Origin: Verrucomicrobiota bacterium
Lineage (GTDB): Bacteria > Verrucomicrobiota > Kiritimatiellia > CAIQIC01 > Lenti-01
NCBI GenBank assembly: GCA_031262805.1
Contig: JAISGX010000095.1
Location: forward strand, 1 to 32,503
DNA length: 32,503 bases
Direction of reading: 5' to 3'
Of the stretch, positions 24,143 through 31,779 are shown piece after piece. Numbering within the stretch: position 1 is the stretch's first letter; each line of letters begins with the position of its first letter. The notes beneath the pieces were generated by a model. The model was not told the DNA's origin and searched no databases. It worked only from the letters and a program-made list of their open reading frames with translations. The position numbers and the translations under genes were made by a program.

Positions 24143-25395
24143 TCCCATTTCCCCCCGGTATCGTAGGTGGCGAGATAGTCGTCGGCCTCAATCAGCAGAT
24201 CGTCGTATCTGCGTAGCCGGGACAAGGTGAGGATCAAATCAAAATGGCTGGCTTCCTTGACGGTTTCATCCGTGGCGATGTCCACCACGCGGGTGAAGGC
24301 GGTCAGCGCCTCCCAAAAGCGGTCGGTGTTGAAGAAGCAGCGCCCGATGCGGTGGTATAAATTGGCATCGTAGTCCGGCAGTTCTTCCAGTTTTTTCAGC
24401 ATTTCCTGGGCCTGGGCCAGATCGCCCGCCGCCCGGCGCTCGGCCTGAAAGCGGGATTGAATGTCCGCCGGGCTCATGCGGGCGGAGGAGAGGGCTTCCA
24501 TCCGTGCGAGCAGATTGCGTACATGGTCCTGCTGATGCCGGAGGAGGGCCTTCAGCGGTTTCACGCGGCGGTAAGCCTTTAAGGCCAGTTCATATTCGGT
24601 GTCGTCGAACATAAAGTCGCCGATCTCGAAGGCCAGGAAGTTGCAATAGGTGATGACAGACCAAGTGCGTGGGTGCTGCTCCAGGGTTTCGAGCAGGTCA
24701 ATGGCTTCCTTGCCCTTTCCGTTGTCGAACAGGGCGCGGGCGCAGAACGCGCCGGCCTGGCCCCACAGCGGGCTTTTGGGATACAGGTTCAGAAAATCCT
24801 GAAAGGTGGCGGCGGCCAGGGGGCTTTGCTCTTGGATCAACTGGCACATGCCGATCTGGTAGAGAGCGTCCTCCGCGAAGGCGGAGCGGGGAAAACGGGA
24901 GCGGAGCTGCCGGTAGGCGGCAATGGCAAGCTCGTATTCCTCCAGCATCTGCTGGGCGGAGCCCATTCGGAAGAAGGCTTCATCCACGAATTTGGAATCC
25001 GGGAACTGTTTTTGGTATTCATCAAAAGCCTTAATGGCTTCAGCATATTTCCCTAAGTTGTAATAGGCGCAGGCCTGAGCATACATCGCGAGGTCGATCT
25101 GCGTGCGCAATTCCGGCTCCCGGCCGAACACCTGGACCAGTTGGTTCAGGTGTTCAATGGATTGTTCGTAATTTCCGGCGGTGAACTGGCTCATACCGCT
25201 CTGGAACAAGCCTTCGGGAGAATCCACCACGCTTTGCGCCTGCGCGGGTGGGAGCAACGGGCCGCCGACCAGCAACAGCCATGCCGCCACCCGCACGGCA
25301 GTGCTCCGGATATGGGAAAAGAAGGAAGCAGAGGCTTCTGAAAGCACGGCCCGGCGCATACCGGAGAAACTGAACTGGCGAAAAAACAGCCTCAT
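24139..25395 (-). CDS. Exported TPR protein, YbgF/BamD-like repeats
   Basis: The 418-aa protein begins the operon. A hydrophobic segment (VRVAAWLLLVGGPLLPPAQAQ) about 35-55 residues in looks like a signal peptide with a long n-region. Repeats such as YYNLGKYAEAIKAFDEYQKQFPDSKFVDEAFFRMG have the YbgF/BamD pattern of tol-pal associated TPR proteins. The C-terminal half continues with weaker repeats. The start is uncertain: ATG 25395 is listed, ATG 25359 is an alternative, and the frame is open to a TTG at 25428. It overlaps the SNase-TPR gene by four bases. Confidence 0.82.
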   Translation of the reverse strand: MRLFFRQFSFSGMRRAVLSEASASFFSHIRSTAVRVAAWLLLVGGPLLPPAQAQSVVDSPEGLFQSGMSQFTAGNYEQSIEHLNQLVQVFGREPELRTQIDLAMYAQACAYYNLGKYAEAIKAFDEYQKQFPDSKFVDEAFFRMGSAQQMLEEYELAIAAYRQLRSRFPRSAFAEDALYQIGMCQLIQEQSPLAAATFQDFLNLYPKSPLWGQAGAFCARALFDNGKGKEAIDLLETLEQHPRTWSVITYCNFLAFEIGDFMFDDTEYELALKAYRRVKPLKALLRHQQDHVRNLLARMEALSSARMSPADIQSRFQAERRAAGDLAQAQEMLKKLEELPDYDANLYHRIGRCFFNTDRFWEALTAFTRVVDIATDETVKEASHFDLILTLSRLRRYDDLLIEADDYLATYDTGGKWE

Positions 25396-25406
25396 GACTT
25401 TCACAC

Positions 25407-25435
25407 AGTATCTCAACCGGCCGAGCAAAGTTCAA
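25407..25435 (-). promoter_or_regulatory. Candidate sigma-70 type promoter for the seven-gene operon
   Basis: On the minus strand TTGAAC (25430-25435) and GATACT (25407-25412) are separated by 17 bp, close to TTGACA-N17-TATAAT. Transcription would start near 25400, leaving a leader of about 40 nt if translation starts at ATG 25359 and almost none for ATG 25395. Confidence 0.45.
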
Positions 25436-25453
25436 CCCGGAAGAAGAAGTGGA

Positions 25454-25469
25454 GGAAAAACGTTTTTCC
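25454..25469. promoter_or_regulatory. Perfect 16-bp palindrome GGAAAAACGTTTTTCC
   Basis: The palindrome lies 9 bp beyond the hydrolase stop (at 25479) and about 20 bp upstream of the putative -35 box of the TPR/Exb operon. As DNA it could bind a dimeric regulator. As RNA it gives a 6-bp stem with a 4-nt loop, weak as a terminator because no T-run follows on the minus strand. Confidence 0.5.
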
Positions 25470-25478
25470 CATGGCCGT

Positions 25479-26411
25479 CTACTTTCGTTTCTGTGCACAA
25501 ATGCGTTTGGCGGGTTGGAAGGCGGAGCGGGCGGGAGCCATGAGGTCCTGGGTATAGCTGGCCACGTTTCGGTCTTCCAGATGGTCGAAGCACATGGGCG
25601 CATCGGAACCGTAGCTGATGTGTTTGATGGGGTCGGGATCCAGCTCGGCATAGACGATGTCGTTCACCGCCCGTCCCAGCGCCAGAGTTTGCGCAATGGG
25701 CGAGACGATCATGGAATGGCCGAAATAGGTGGTACCGGCGGCATCCGCGCCGACGGCATTCACGGCAATGTGGTACATGTGGTTTTCATAGGCCCGCATC
25801 TTGTTCGTGCCTTCCCAGATTTCAAAATGTCGCAACAGGGCGGAGGGGCGGCATAAAATCTGTGCGCCCTTCACGGCCAGGATGCGGGCGATTTCCGGGA
25901 AGTCGCCATCATAACAGATATGGATGCCAATCACGCCGATTTCGGTGGGAAAGACCGGATAGCGGTTGCCGGGAGTGGACCAGCCTCCGCCGCCGAGGCG
26001 CTCCGTGGGGAAGGGATGGGTTTTTCGGTAGACGCCGATGTTACGCCCCCGGGAATCCAGCAGGAAGGCGGAATTATACACCACGCCCGGTCCGGGGCCC
26101 CGCTCGTAGGTCGGCAGGACACAGTGCACCTTCAGTTCCCGGCAGACATTCTGGATGGGCGCGAGCATGTCCTCGGTGCGCGGCAGGAAGTGGCGGAAAT
26201 CCTCCACCGGCATGGCGGGATTGAAGCCTGTGGTGATGGATTCGGGAAAAACGACCAGCTTGGCAGCGTTTTCCTTCACCGCACGGCGCAGAAAATCAAT
26301 ACACCGGTCCAAGTTGGCCGCAATGTCGTTGGGCACCACGGCGAACTGGGCGCCGGCAACCACCACCCGGCGCACGGGCGGCAAACGTTTGGGGGAGGGG
26401 GATCGAGCCAT
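25479..26411 (-). CDS. Carbon-nitrogen hydrolase (nitrilase superfamily)
   Basis: The 310-aa protein has the Glu-Lys-Cys triad of the nitrilase superfamily: E57 in VVFPESITTGF, K130 in VYRKTHPFP, C166 in HICYDGDFPE. It cleaves a C-N bond in an amide, carbamate or nitrile, but the substrate is not readable; aliphatic amidase or N-carbamoyl hydrolase are typical. The start ATG 26411 is set by CAGGAG 6 bp upstream; ATG 26414 is adjacent and has poorer spacing. No signal peptide is seen, so it is cytoplasmic. It lies upstream of the TPR/Exb operon on the same strand, separated by the palindrome and putative promoter, so separate regulation is likely. Confidence 0.9.
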   Translation of the reverse strand: MARSPSPKRLPPVRRVVVAGAQFAVVPNDIAANLDRCIDFLRRAVKENAAKLVVFPESITTGFNPAMPVEDFRHFLPRTEDMLAPIQNVCRELKVHCVLPTYERGPGPGVVYNSAFLLDSRGRNIGVYRKTHPFPTERLGGGGWSTPGNRYPVFPTEIGVIGIHICYDGDFPEIARILAVKGAQILCRPSALLRHFEIWEGTNKMRAYENHMYHIAVNAVGADAAGTTYFGHSMIVSPIAQTLALGRAVNDIVYAELDPDPIKHISYGSDAPMCFDHLEDRNVASYTQDLMAPARSAFQPAKRICAQKRK

Positions 26412-26553
26412 CATAAACTCCTGTTTGTTCCTAGCGAGAGGATATTCCATGAGGAAGGGGGATTCAATGCCGTTTTCGTCGAAAACAAAAAAGAGACCGC
26501 CGTTTGATTTCAGACTTGGGTTCCGCCGTCGGATGGGATATCGTCAACATACT

Positions 26554-27141
26554 ATGTACCGTTCAATTCGCTCCAGATCCATTGCTGTAAAGATCGTGTG
26601 TGTGGGCTTGCTGGTGTGGGGGGGCTTTTCCCTGTGTGCGTTCGGGAGGAATCCCACCGTTCGTTTTTTTAACCCAAAGAAGGATGCCCTTGCCGCCAGG
26701 CAAATTGAGCTGAGGCGCACGCAATTGCCGGAGCGGTTTCGGCAACGGAACAACTTTGCGTGGGCGGAAGCCGCCGTCGAGGGCCTAGAGAAAACCGAAT
26801 ATTTCGCGCATAGCGGGATTTCCGACGCCAGTGACGTGTCCGACGAAATGGGAGAGCGGCTACACGAAATTTCCATGTGCATGCCCACCCAGCGGTTTGA
26901 AGTGGTGTGTGTGAATCGGCAAAATGAAATCGACGGGGACGACTGTTGGTTCCGCCATGTGGACACGGAATCCAAGATTTTGGAAGACATGGCTGCCCGC
27001 CTGCCGGAGGCCCAGGCGGCGGGACACGTGTTGCTGTACACCGACCTGCCCCCCTGTGCCAGTTGCTACCGGGTGATGCAGCAGTTTCTGGACGCCTATC
27101 CTCGCATCGAAATGACGGTGCTGTATCGGAGGAACCGATAA
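26554..27141 (+). CDS. Exported toxin-type deaminase-fold protein
   Basis: The 195-aa protein has an N-terminal hydrophobic segment (about residues 11-30, VKIVCVGLLVWGGFSLCAF) preceded by arginines. This is a signal peptide or anchor, so the rest would lie outside the cytoplasm. The C-terminal domain matches the BURPS668_1122-type deaminase family (Pfam Toxin-deaminase): YFAHSGIS near 83-90, HVDTESKILEDMA with D137-T-E139, and LYTDLPPCASCYRVMQQF with C168-x2-C171. In the deaminase fold these supply the zinc ligands and the catalytic glutamate; here Asp or His135 takes the first ligand position. The substrate is unknown. The start has no clear ribosome site; in-frame ATG 26533 is an alternative. 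The stop overlaps the next start by one base. Confidence 0.75.
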   Translation: MYRSIRSRSIAVKIVCVGLLVWGGFSLCAFGRNPTVRFFNPKKDALAARQIELRRTQLPERFRQRNNFAWAEAAVEGLEKTEYFAHSGISDASDVSDEMGERLHEISMCMPTQRFEVVCVNRQNEIDGDDCWFRHVDTESKILEDMAARLPEAQAAGHVLLYTDLPPCASCYRVMQQFLDAYPRIEMTVLYRRNR

Positions 27142-27473
27142 TGGAACGAGCGGATTATTTCGAGCAACGTTGCAACATGGTGGAAATGTTCTATGGGGAT
27201 ATTGTGGACGGCACGTATACCGTTGGTCAGGCGGCGGGTCGTTGCTTGGAAGCCTTCCAAGGTAGCGGCCGCAATGAGCTGGTCACCCTGAGCATTGTGC
27301 TGGCCCTGATTGCCCGGCGCGAGCCGGATGCCTTGGCCCGGTTTTCAGGGGATGTCGAACGGTTGGCCGCCCTCGCGAAAAATGTGCCGCAGATGCAGAT
27401 GAACGCGGTGGTTCGGGATTGGCTGATGGAAGACCTCCGCCGGGTGCTGGGGAAAAAGCGCCCTTCCGCCTGA
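27141..27473 (+). CDS. Small helical protein coupled to the deaminase, possible immunity protein
   Basis: The 110-aa protein has no signal peptide and no family I recognise. It is predicted mostly helical (for example ELVTLSIVLALIARREPDALARF) and cytoplasmic. The start codon shares its A with the TAA of the deaminase gene (TAATG), and a GGAGG ribosome site lies 8 bp upstream inside the deaminase coding end, so the two are translated together. A toxin-type deaminase followed directly by a small protein is the layout of toxin/immunity pairs. That role is inference from position only. It converges on the M50 protease gene, 37 bp away. Confidence 0.65.
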   Translation: MERADYFEQRCNMVEMFYGDIVDGTYTVGQAAGRCLEAFQGSGRNELVTLSIVLALIARREPDALARFSGDVERLAALAKNVPQMQMNAVVRDWLMEDLRRVLGKKRPSA

Positions 27474-27510
27474 GGCGTTTTCCGGATGCCCCAGCCATGG
27501 CCGGGACGTC

Positions 27511-28347
27511 TCATTTCCGTTTTGGGAACCAACCGCCGGATCGGCTGGGCGGTGGGGCGGCGGTCGGCCTTTCCCGCACGACATAGGGGGGTGGGGAAAC
27601 GAGGACATCTTCATCGGGAATCCGCCACACGCCATTCCCCTGTCCGCGTTGCCGGAGCTGGATCGCTTCTTGTTCCGCCTGCCGGGCCTCGGCCCCCGCC
27701 GTCTGGTAGACGAAAAAGGCAATCAACAACAGCGTAAATCGGACGCCGCCGCCGTGTAGCACCGGCCAAAACGCCCACAGGCCAAATAGGCCAGCGATGA
27801 CTTTGGCAACATTTGCGGCAAGGCGGGTGGCGGCCACGCGCCCCAGCTTCGGCGTAAGGGCGGCGCGGAACACGCGGCCGCCGTCCATCGGCAGGGAGGG
27901 GATCAGATTGAAGGCCGCCAGCATGAGGTTGATGGAACCCAGCTCGCGCACCATGATGGCCAACGTTTGATTCAGGGCCAGCAGGTGGGGCGCAATCCAG
28001 ATGCCCAGCAGACCCAAGGCCAGGGAAACCGCCGGGCCTGCCAGAGCGGTTTCCATTTCATCTCGCGGACGGTGCGGCAGGTGGTCCAGCCGGGCCATGC
28101 CGCCGATGGGCAGCAGAAGAATGTCGAGGATGCGGGCGCCCTTGGCCCGCGCCACCAGGGAATGGCCCAGTTCGTGCAGGACCACACTACCGAACAGTCC
28201 CACCGCGCCGAGCAAGCCGAACAGGAGCCCGGCCGCCCCGTCGCCCGGCGCAAAAGAAAGGGCGAACAGCGGCAGGAACAGCAGTAGCGTGATGTGTACC
28301 CGGATGGGAATGCCGAAGAGCCGCCCGATGGAATACGAGGATTTCAT
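27511..28347 (-). CDS. M50-family intramembrane metalloprotease
   Basis: The 278-aa protein has membrane segments and the site-2-protease zinc motif HELGH at H58-H62, with the second motif NLIPSLPMDGG (D155) about 90 residues later, as in SpoIVFB/RIP-type M50B proteases. LLLPIGGMARLD between them is typical of the SpoIVFB-like subgroup. The C-terminal tail (about 215-278) is soluble, Pro-rich and without a CBS domain. Such enzymes cut membrane-anchored regulators within the bilayer. The substrate is unknown. It stands alone, converging with the small helical protein and diverging from the PLD-like gene. Confidence 0.88.
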   Translation of the reverse strand: MKSSYSIGRLFGIPIRVHITLLLFLPLFALSFAPGDGAAGLLFGLLGAVGLFGSVVLHELGHSLVARAKGARILDILLLPIGGMARLDHLPHRPRDEMETALAGPAVSLALGLLGIWIAPHLLALNQTLAIMVRELGSINLMLAAFNLIPSLPMDGGRVFRAALTPKLGRVAATRLAANVAKVIAGLFGLWAFWPVLHGGGVRFTLLLIAFFVYQTAGAEARQAEQEAIQLRQRGQGNGVWRIPDEDVLVSPPPYVVRERPTAAPPPSRSGGWFPKRK

Positions 28348-28448
28348 ATGCAGAAAGATAGCACACTTTTAGGCGGGAGGAAAAGGACGGTGGCGACGGC
28401 GAAAAGAAGAGTTTGGCGGATCCGGCGGTTTCCTGTTATGTTGAACTC

Positions 28449-29888
28449 ATGTGGTTTCGACGATGCATGAGCGGGTTGGGATGCACCTTGGCCCTGCTCG
28501 GCATGGCCAAGGCGGATTCCTATACCGGTACGGCGTGGTCGGTTCGGTTTAACCGGCCGGACCAGACCACCGGCTATTCTTCGATCGGCCCGGAAGAATT
28601 TGCCATCCGCGAGGCTTGGGTGGCCCGGCTTCAATCCCTGCAGAGCGGGGATTGGGCTTGTTTGTCCACCTATACCTTTTCCGGCGCTTCTGCCGCCACC
28701 GGCGCGGCGGGGCCGATCTTGGAGGCCATGAGCAATGCCCTGGCCCGCGGGGTGTCGCTCGCCTTTGTGGCGGATCACGGTGTGGACATCCAATCCAATT
28801 ACTGGCCCGGTGTCTCGCTGGCTTCGCTCTCCCAGCGCCCGGGAAATGTCCTGCAACTTTCCCGGTCGCCTCAGGGAGGCATCATGCACGACAAGATGGG
28901 CGTGTTCTGGCATGCCGGAAGCCGCCAGGGCTGGGTGCTGTCGGGCTCTTGGAATTTCACCACCGGCGCCAGTTCGCAGCAATGGAACATCTTGACGGAA
29001 CTGCAGGATAACACGCTGAGCGCGGCCTATTCCAATGAGTTCCGCGAACTGCTTAGCGGCCGCTTTCATGGCAACCCCCATAAATCGCACGCCCATGATG
29101 GCACCCGGTTCCGAATGGAGGGATTCTGGCAGGACGGATGGGTGCGGTTTGCGCCCTATCCCGACGCCCTTTCCGGCGGGAACAATGCATTGACGGACAT
29201 CACCAATGCCATTGCCGGGGCCACAAATGAAATTTTCTTCGCCCTCAACAAGCTGACGCGCCGGGACGTGGTGGATGAATTGATCCGCGCCTGCGACCGG
29301 GGTGTGGCCGTGCATGGCGTCATTTCCAAAAGCGATTGGTTGAACCCAGGGGCGGACAGCCATGAGATGGTCAAGCGCATGCTGGAGCGCACCAACTATG
29401 CCACATGGAACCGCATCCGCCTGTTCCCCGCATATTATGACGCGGCCCATACCCGGTATGATAACAACAACCGGGACCTCGTGCATACGAAATATATGAT
29501 TTTGGACCCCCGAAGTCCCCGCCCCATGCTCATCCACGGCTCGGCGAATTGGACGGCGTCGGCCTTGGTATCGACCAACGCCAATGATGAAAATGTTCAA
29601 TTCCTTCCCCATGCCGGCATGGCGCTGGCGTTTCTGGAACACTTCGCCCAGATGACCGACGGCATGAAACCGTGGTGTGCCCTGCGCGTGGAAGACAGCG
29701 GCTTTCGCTTGTGGCTGGACTACTGGTTGCCGGATGTCCGCTTGTACGCCATCGGCTCTACCACGCGGTTGGAGGAGGAGGGCTCGTGGTCGTCGCAAAC
29801 GATTAACTTGCCAAAGGCGCGTGGAACCCATACCGTTGAATTGCCTGTGGATGGTCGGAAACGGTTTTACCGGCTTCAGGCGCAGTGA
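28449..29888 (+). CDS. Exported phospholipase D-like protein
   Basis: The 479-aa protein has a signal peptide (MWFRRCMSGLGCTLALLGMAKA). Two PLD repeats are visible. The first has H137-D-K139 and GSWNFT, but W144 replaces the usual aspartate of HxKx4D. The second is complete: H346-T-K348-YMIL-D353 and GSANWT. PLD enzymes use one histidine from each repeat to attack phosphodiesters in lipids or nucleic acid; here the substrate is unknown. The last 80 residues form a strand-rich domain ending KRFYRLQAQ, like the tails of other exported proteins in PVC genomes. No good ribosome site is seen. The stop overlaps a GTG of the citrate synthase frame, but that start is unlikely. Confidence 0.82.
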   Translation: MWFRRCMSGLGCTLALLGMAKADSYTGTAWSVRFNRPDQTTGYSSIGPEEFAIREAWVARLQSLQSGDWACLSTYTFSGASAATGAAGPILEAMSNALARGVSLAFVADHGVDIQSNYWPGVSLASLSQRPGNVLQLSRSPQGGIMHDKMGVFWHAGSRQGWVLSGSWNFTTGASSQQWNILTELQDNTLSAAYSNEFRELLSGRFHGNPHKSHAHDGTRFRMEGFWQDGWVRFAPYPDALSGGNNALTDITNAIAGATNEIFFALNKLTRRDVVDELIRACDRGVAVHGVISKSDWLNPGADSHEMVKRMLERTNYATWNRIRLFPAYYDAAHTRYDNNNRDLVHTKYMILDPRSPRPMLIHGSANWTASALVSTNANDENVQFLPHAGMALAFLEHFAQMTDGMKPWCALRVEDSGFRLWLDYWLPDVRLYAIGSTTRLEEEGSWSSQTINLPKARGTHTVELPVDGRKRFYRLQAQ

Positions 29889-29938
29889 AGTCGAAAAGGG
29901 GAGGGGAGGGATGTGAAGCGGGAAAAGAGGAAACGGCA

Positions 29939-31282
29939 ATGAAGAGAAGTGAAAACCGGTGGATTGAAAAAATGAGCGCCATGGCCGTCAAAAGTAGCCA
30001 GGTGGATTCCTCTTTATATGCCAAATATGATGTCAAGCGCGGCCTTCGGGACATCAATGGCAAAGGCGTGCTGGCGGGATTGACCCGCATCGGCGAAGTC
30101 CAGGCCCATCCAGAGGGCGACCCGGCCGGCCCAGGGCATTTGATCTACCGCGGCATCGACATTGAAGACATCGTGCAGGGGTTCCTTTCCGAAAAACGAC
30201 CGGGCTATGAGGAAACCTGCTATTTGCTCCTGACCGGCACGTTGCCCACCCCCGCCGAGCTGGCGGAATTCCGCCAGCGCTTGGGCGCTTTCCGGGAACT
30301 GTCGCACAGTTTCATTCATGAATCGATGCTGACCCTCTCCAGCAAGGACATCATGAATGCCATGGCCCAAACCATTTTGTCGCTCTATGTGCTCGACGAA
30401 AAACCGGACGACACTTCCATTCCCAATGTCCTGCGCCAGAGCGTGCGCCTGATCGCCACCTTCCCTCTCCTGGCCGTCTATAGCTACCGAGCCGCCTCCT
30501 ACCGTTATGGCGGTCGCAGCCTAGTCATTCGTAGCCCGCGTGCGGATCTGTCCACCGCCCAGAACTTCCTGCACATGCTCCGTCGCGATAAAAGCTATAC
30601 GCCCCTAGAAGCGCAACTGCTGGATCTCGCCCTTGTGCTCCATGCGGAACACGGTGGCGGCAATAACTCCTCCTTCACCACGCACGTGGTGACCTCCAGC
30701 GGAACCGATACCTATTCCACCATAGCCGCCGCCATGGGCTCCTTGAAAGGCCCCCGCCATGGCGGTGCCAACGCCAAGGTCGTTCAGATGTTCACCGACA
30801 TGAAGCGCCAGGTGAAGGATTGGACCAACGACCGCCAGATTGAAACCTATCTCTCCCAGCTCCTGAAGAAGAAAGCCTTCGACCGCAGCGGCCTCATCTA
30901 CGGCATCGGCCATGCCGTCTATTCCACGTCCGACCCCCGCACCGGCATTCTCCGTGAACAAATCGAAAAACTGGCTGAGGAAAAAGGCTTGGCCGAGGAA
31001 ATGGAGCTTTACAAACGCGTGGAACGTCTGGCCCCGCAGATGATTGCCGGCGAGCGGAAGATGTACAAAGGCGTCAGTGCCAATGTGGATTTTTATTCTG
31101 GCTTCCTGTACCGCCTGCTGGATATTCCGCAGCGCCTGTTCACCCCCATCTTCGCCATTGCGCGCATTGCTGGGTGGAGTGCGCACCGGATCGAGGAATT
31201 GGCCAACGGCGGCAAAATCATCCGGCCGGCCTATAAATCAGTTGCCCGTCGCCGCCGGTATGTGCCCTTGGATCAACGCTAA
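29939..31282 (+). CDS. gltA: Citrate synthase
   Basis: The 447-aa enzyme condenses acetyl-CoA with oxaloacetate in the TCA cycle. The catalytic histidines and aspartate are readable: HAEHGGGNNSSFTTHVVTSS, GIGHAVYSTSDPR and SANVDFYSGFLY. GLRDINGKGVLAGLTRIG and YRGIDIEDIVQGF near the N-terminus are typical of the bacterial family. Start ATG 29939 has AGAGGA about 8 bp upstream; the frame extends to GTG 29885, overlapping the PLD-like stop, without a site. A 6-bp GC stem at 31328-31349 with a 10-nt loop lies 45 bp after the stop but has no T-run. Confidence 0.95.
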   Translation: MKRSENRWIEKMSAMAVKSSQVDSSLYAKYDVKRGLRDINGKGVLAGLTRIGEVQAHPEGDPAGPGHLIYRGIDIEDIVQGFLSEKRPGYEETCYLLLTGTLPTPAELAEFRQRLGAFRELSHSFIHESMLTLSSKDIMNAMAQTILSLYVLDEKPDDTSIPNVLRQSVRLIATFPLLAVYSYRAASYRYGGRSLVIRSPRADLSTAQNFLHMLRRDKSYTPLEAQLLDLALVLHAEHGGGNNSSFTTHVVTSSGTDTYSTIAAAMGSLKGPRHGGANAKVVQMFTDMKRQVKDWTNDRQIETYLSQLLKKKAFDRSGLIYGIGHAVYSTSDPRTGILREQIEKLAEEKGLAEEMELYKRVERLAPQMIAGERKMYKGVSANVDFYSGFLYRLLDIPQRLFTPIFAIARIAGWSAHRIEELANGGKIIRPAYKSVARRRRYVPLDQR

Positions 31283-31294
31283 AACAGATAACGA

Positions 31295-31511
31295 TTAAGC
31301 TGCCGCAATTCGGCACGAAAGAAACCAGCCCCGAACGTCTTCGCGGGGCGCCGCCTCAAATGCCCGCGTGAAGGCGGTGGGCAACTCCCGCGGCGGCGCC
31401 TCGCGTCTCGATCATGGCGATGGCAACCGCGTCATAATGCGTGCGGAGATTCTCCATCACGACCGCCTCTCCTGGCGAAAGGGTGGGCGCCGGACTCCGC
31501 CAAAATGGCAT
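31295..31511 (-). pseudogene. Degraded IS630-type transposase C-terminal remnant
   Basis: On the minus strand an ATG at 31511 opens a 51-codon frame that reads ...APTLSPGEAVVMENLRTHYD and AIAMIETRGA. This resembles the IS630 transposase stretch GxVVVMDNLxxHK...IEARGA, with the catalytic-region D changed to E. It stops at 31356-31358. A second frame, shifted, reads ELPTAFTRAFEAAPREDVRGWF and ends at a TAA at 31295-31297, resembling the usual IS630 end (GWFxHCGY). The roughly 60 residues expected between them are missing. So this is a dead fragment with an internal deletion and a frameshift. No terminal repeats or target duplication were found. It lies between citrate synthase and the PEP-CTERM genes. 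Confidence 0.55.
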
Positions 31512-31779
31512 TATTCACGTTTTTTTTCTCCTCGGCGGAAGCAGGCATGCGGCGGCCCCAATCGCAATGAGATGCAGCGTGGAGGGCTCGGGTACCACCC
31601 CCGCAAGGATGGAGACTCCCGGAACGGTTTCGTACCCCCAACCATAAAGTGTGCCAGCGGGACGATAAGGCGCCACGGCTATATCAATCCAGCCATAATG
31701 GGTGGCGCCGTCAATGTCGAATTCTACGCCGATATAGGAACGCTGACCCACAAACCGCCCCGCGTTGGTGACTCCTCCC
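31496..31779. repeat. Direct repeat, left copy (3' part of PEP-CTERM gene plus flank)
   Basis: These 284 bp match 32217-32503 closely by eye, with one 3-bp indel near the sorting tag and scattered substitutions. The match starts 19 bp beyond the stop codon and includes a short GCCA/TGGC stem after the stop. The right copy runs off the window, so full repeat length is unknown. Confidence 0.85.
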
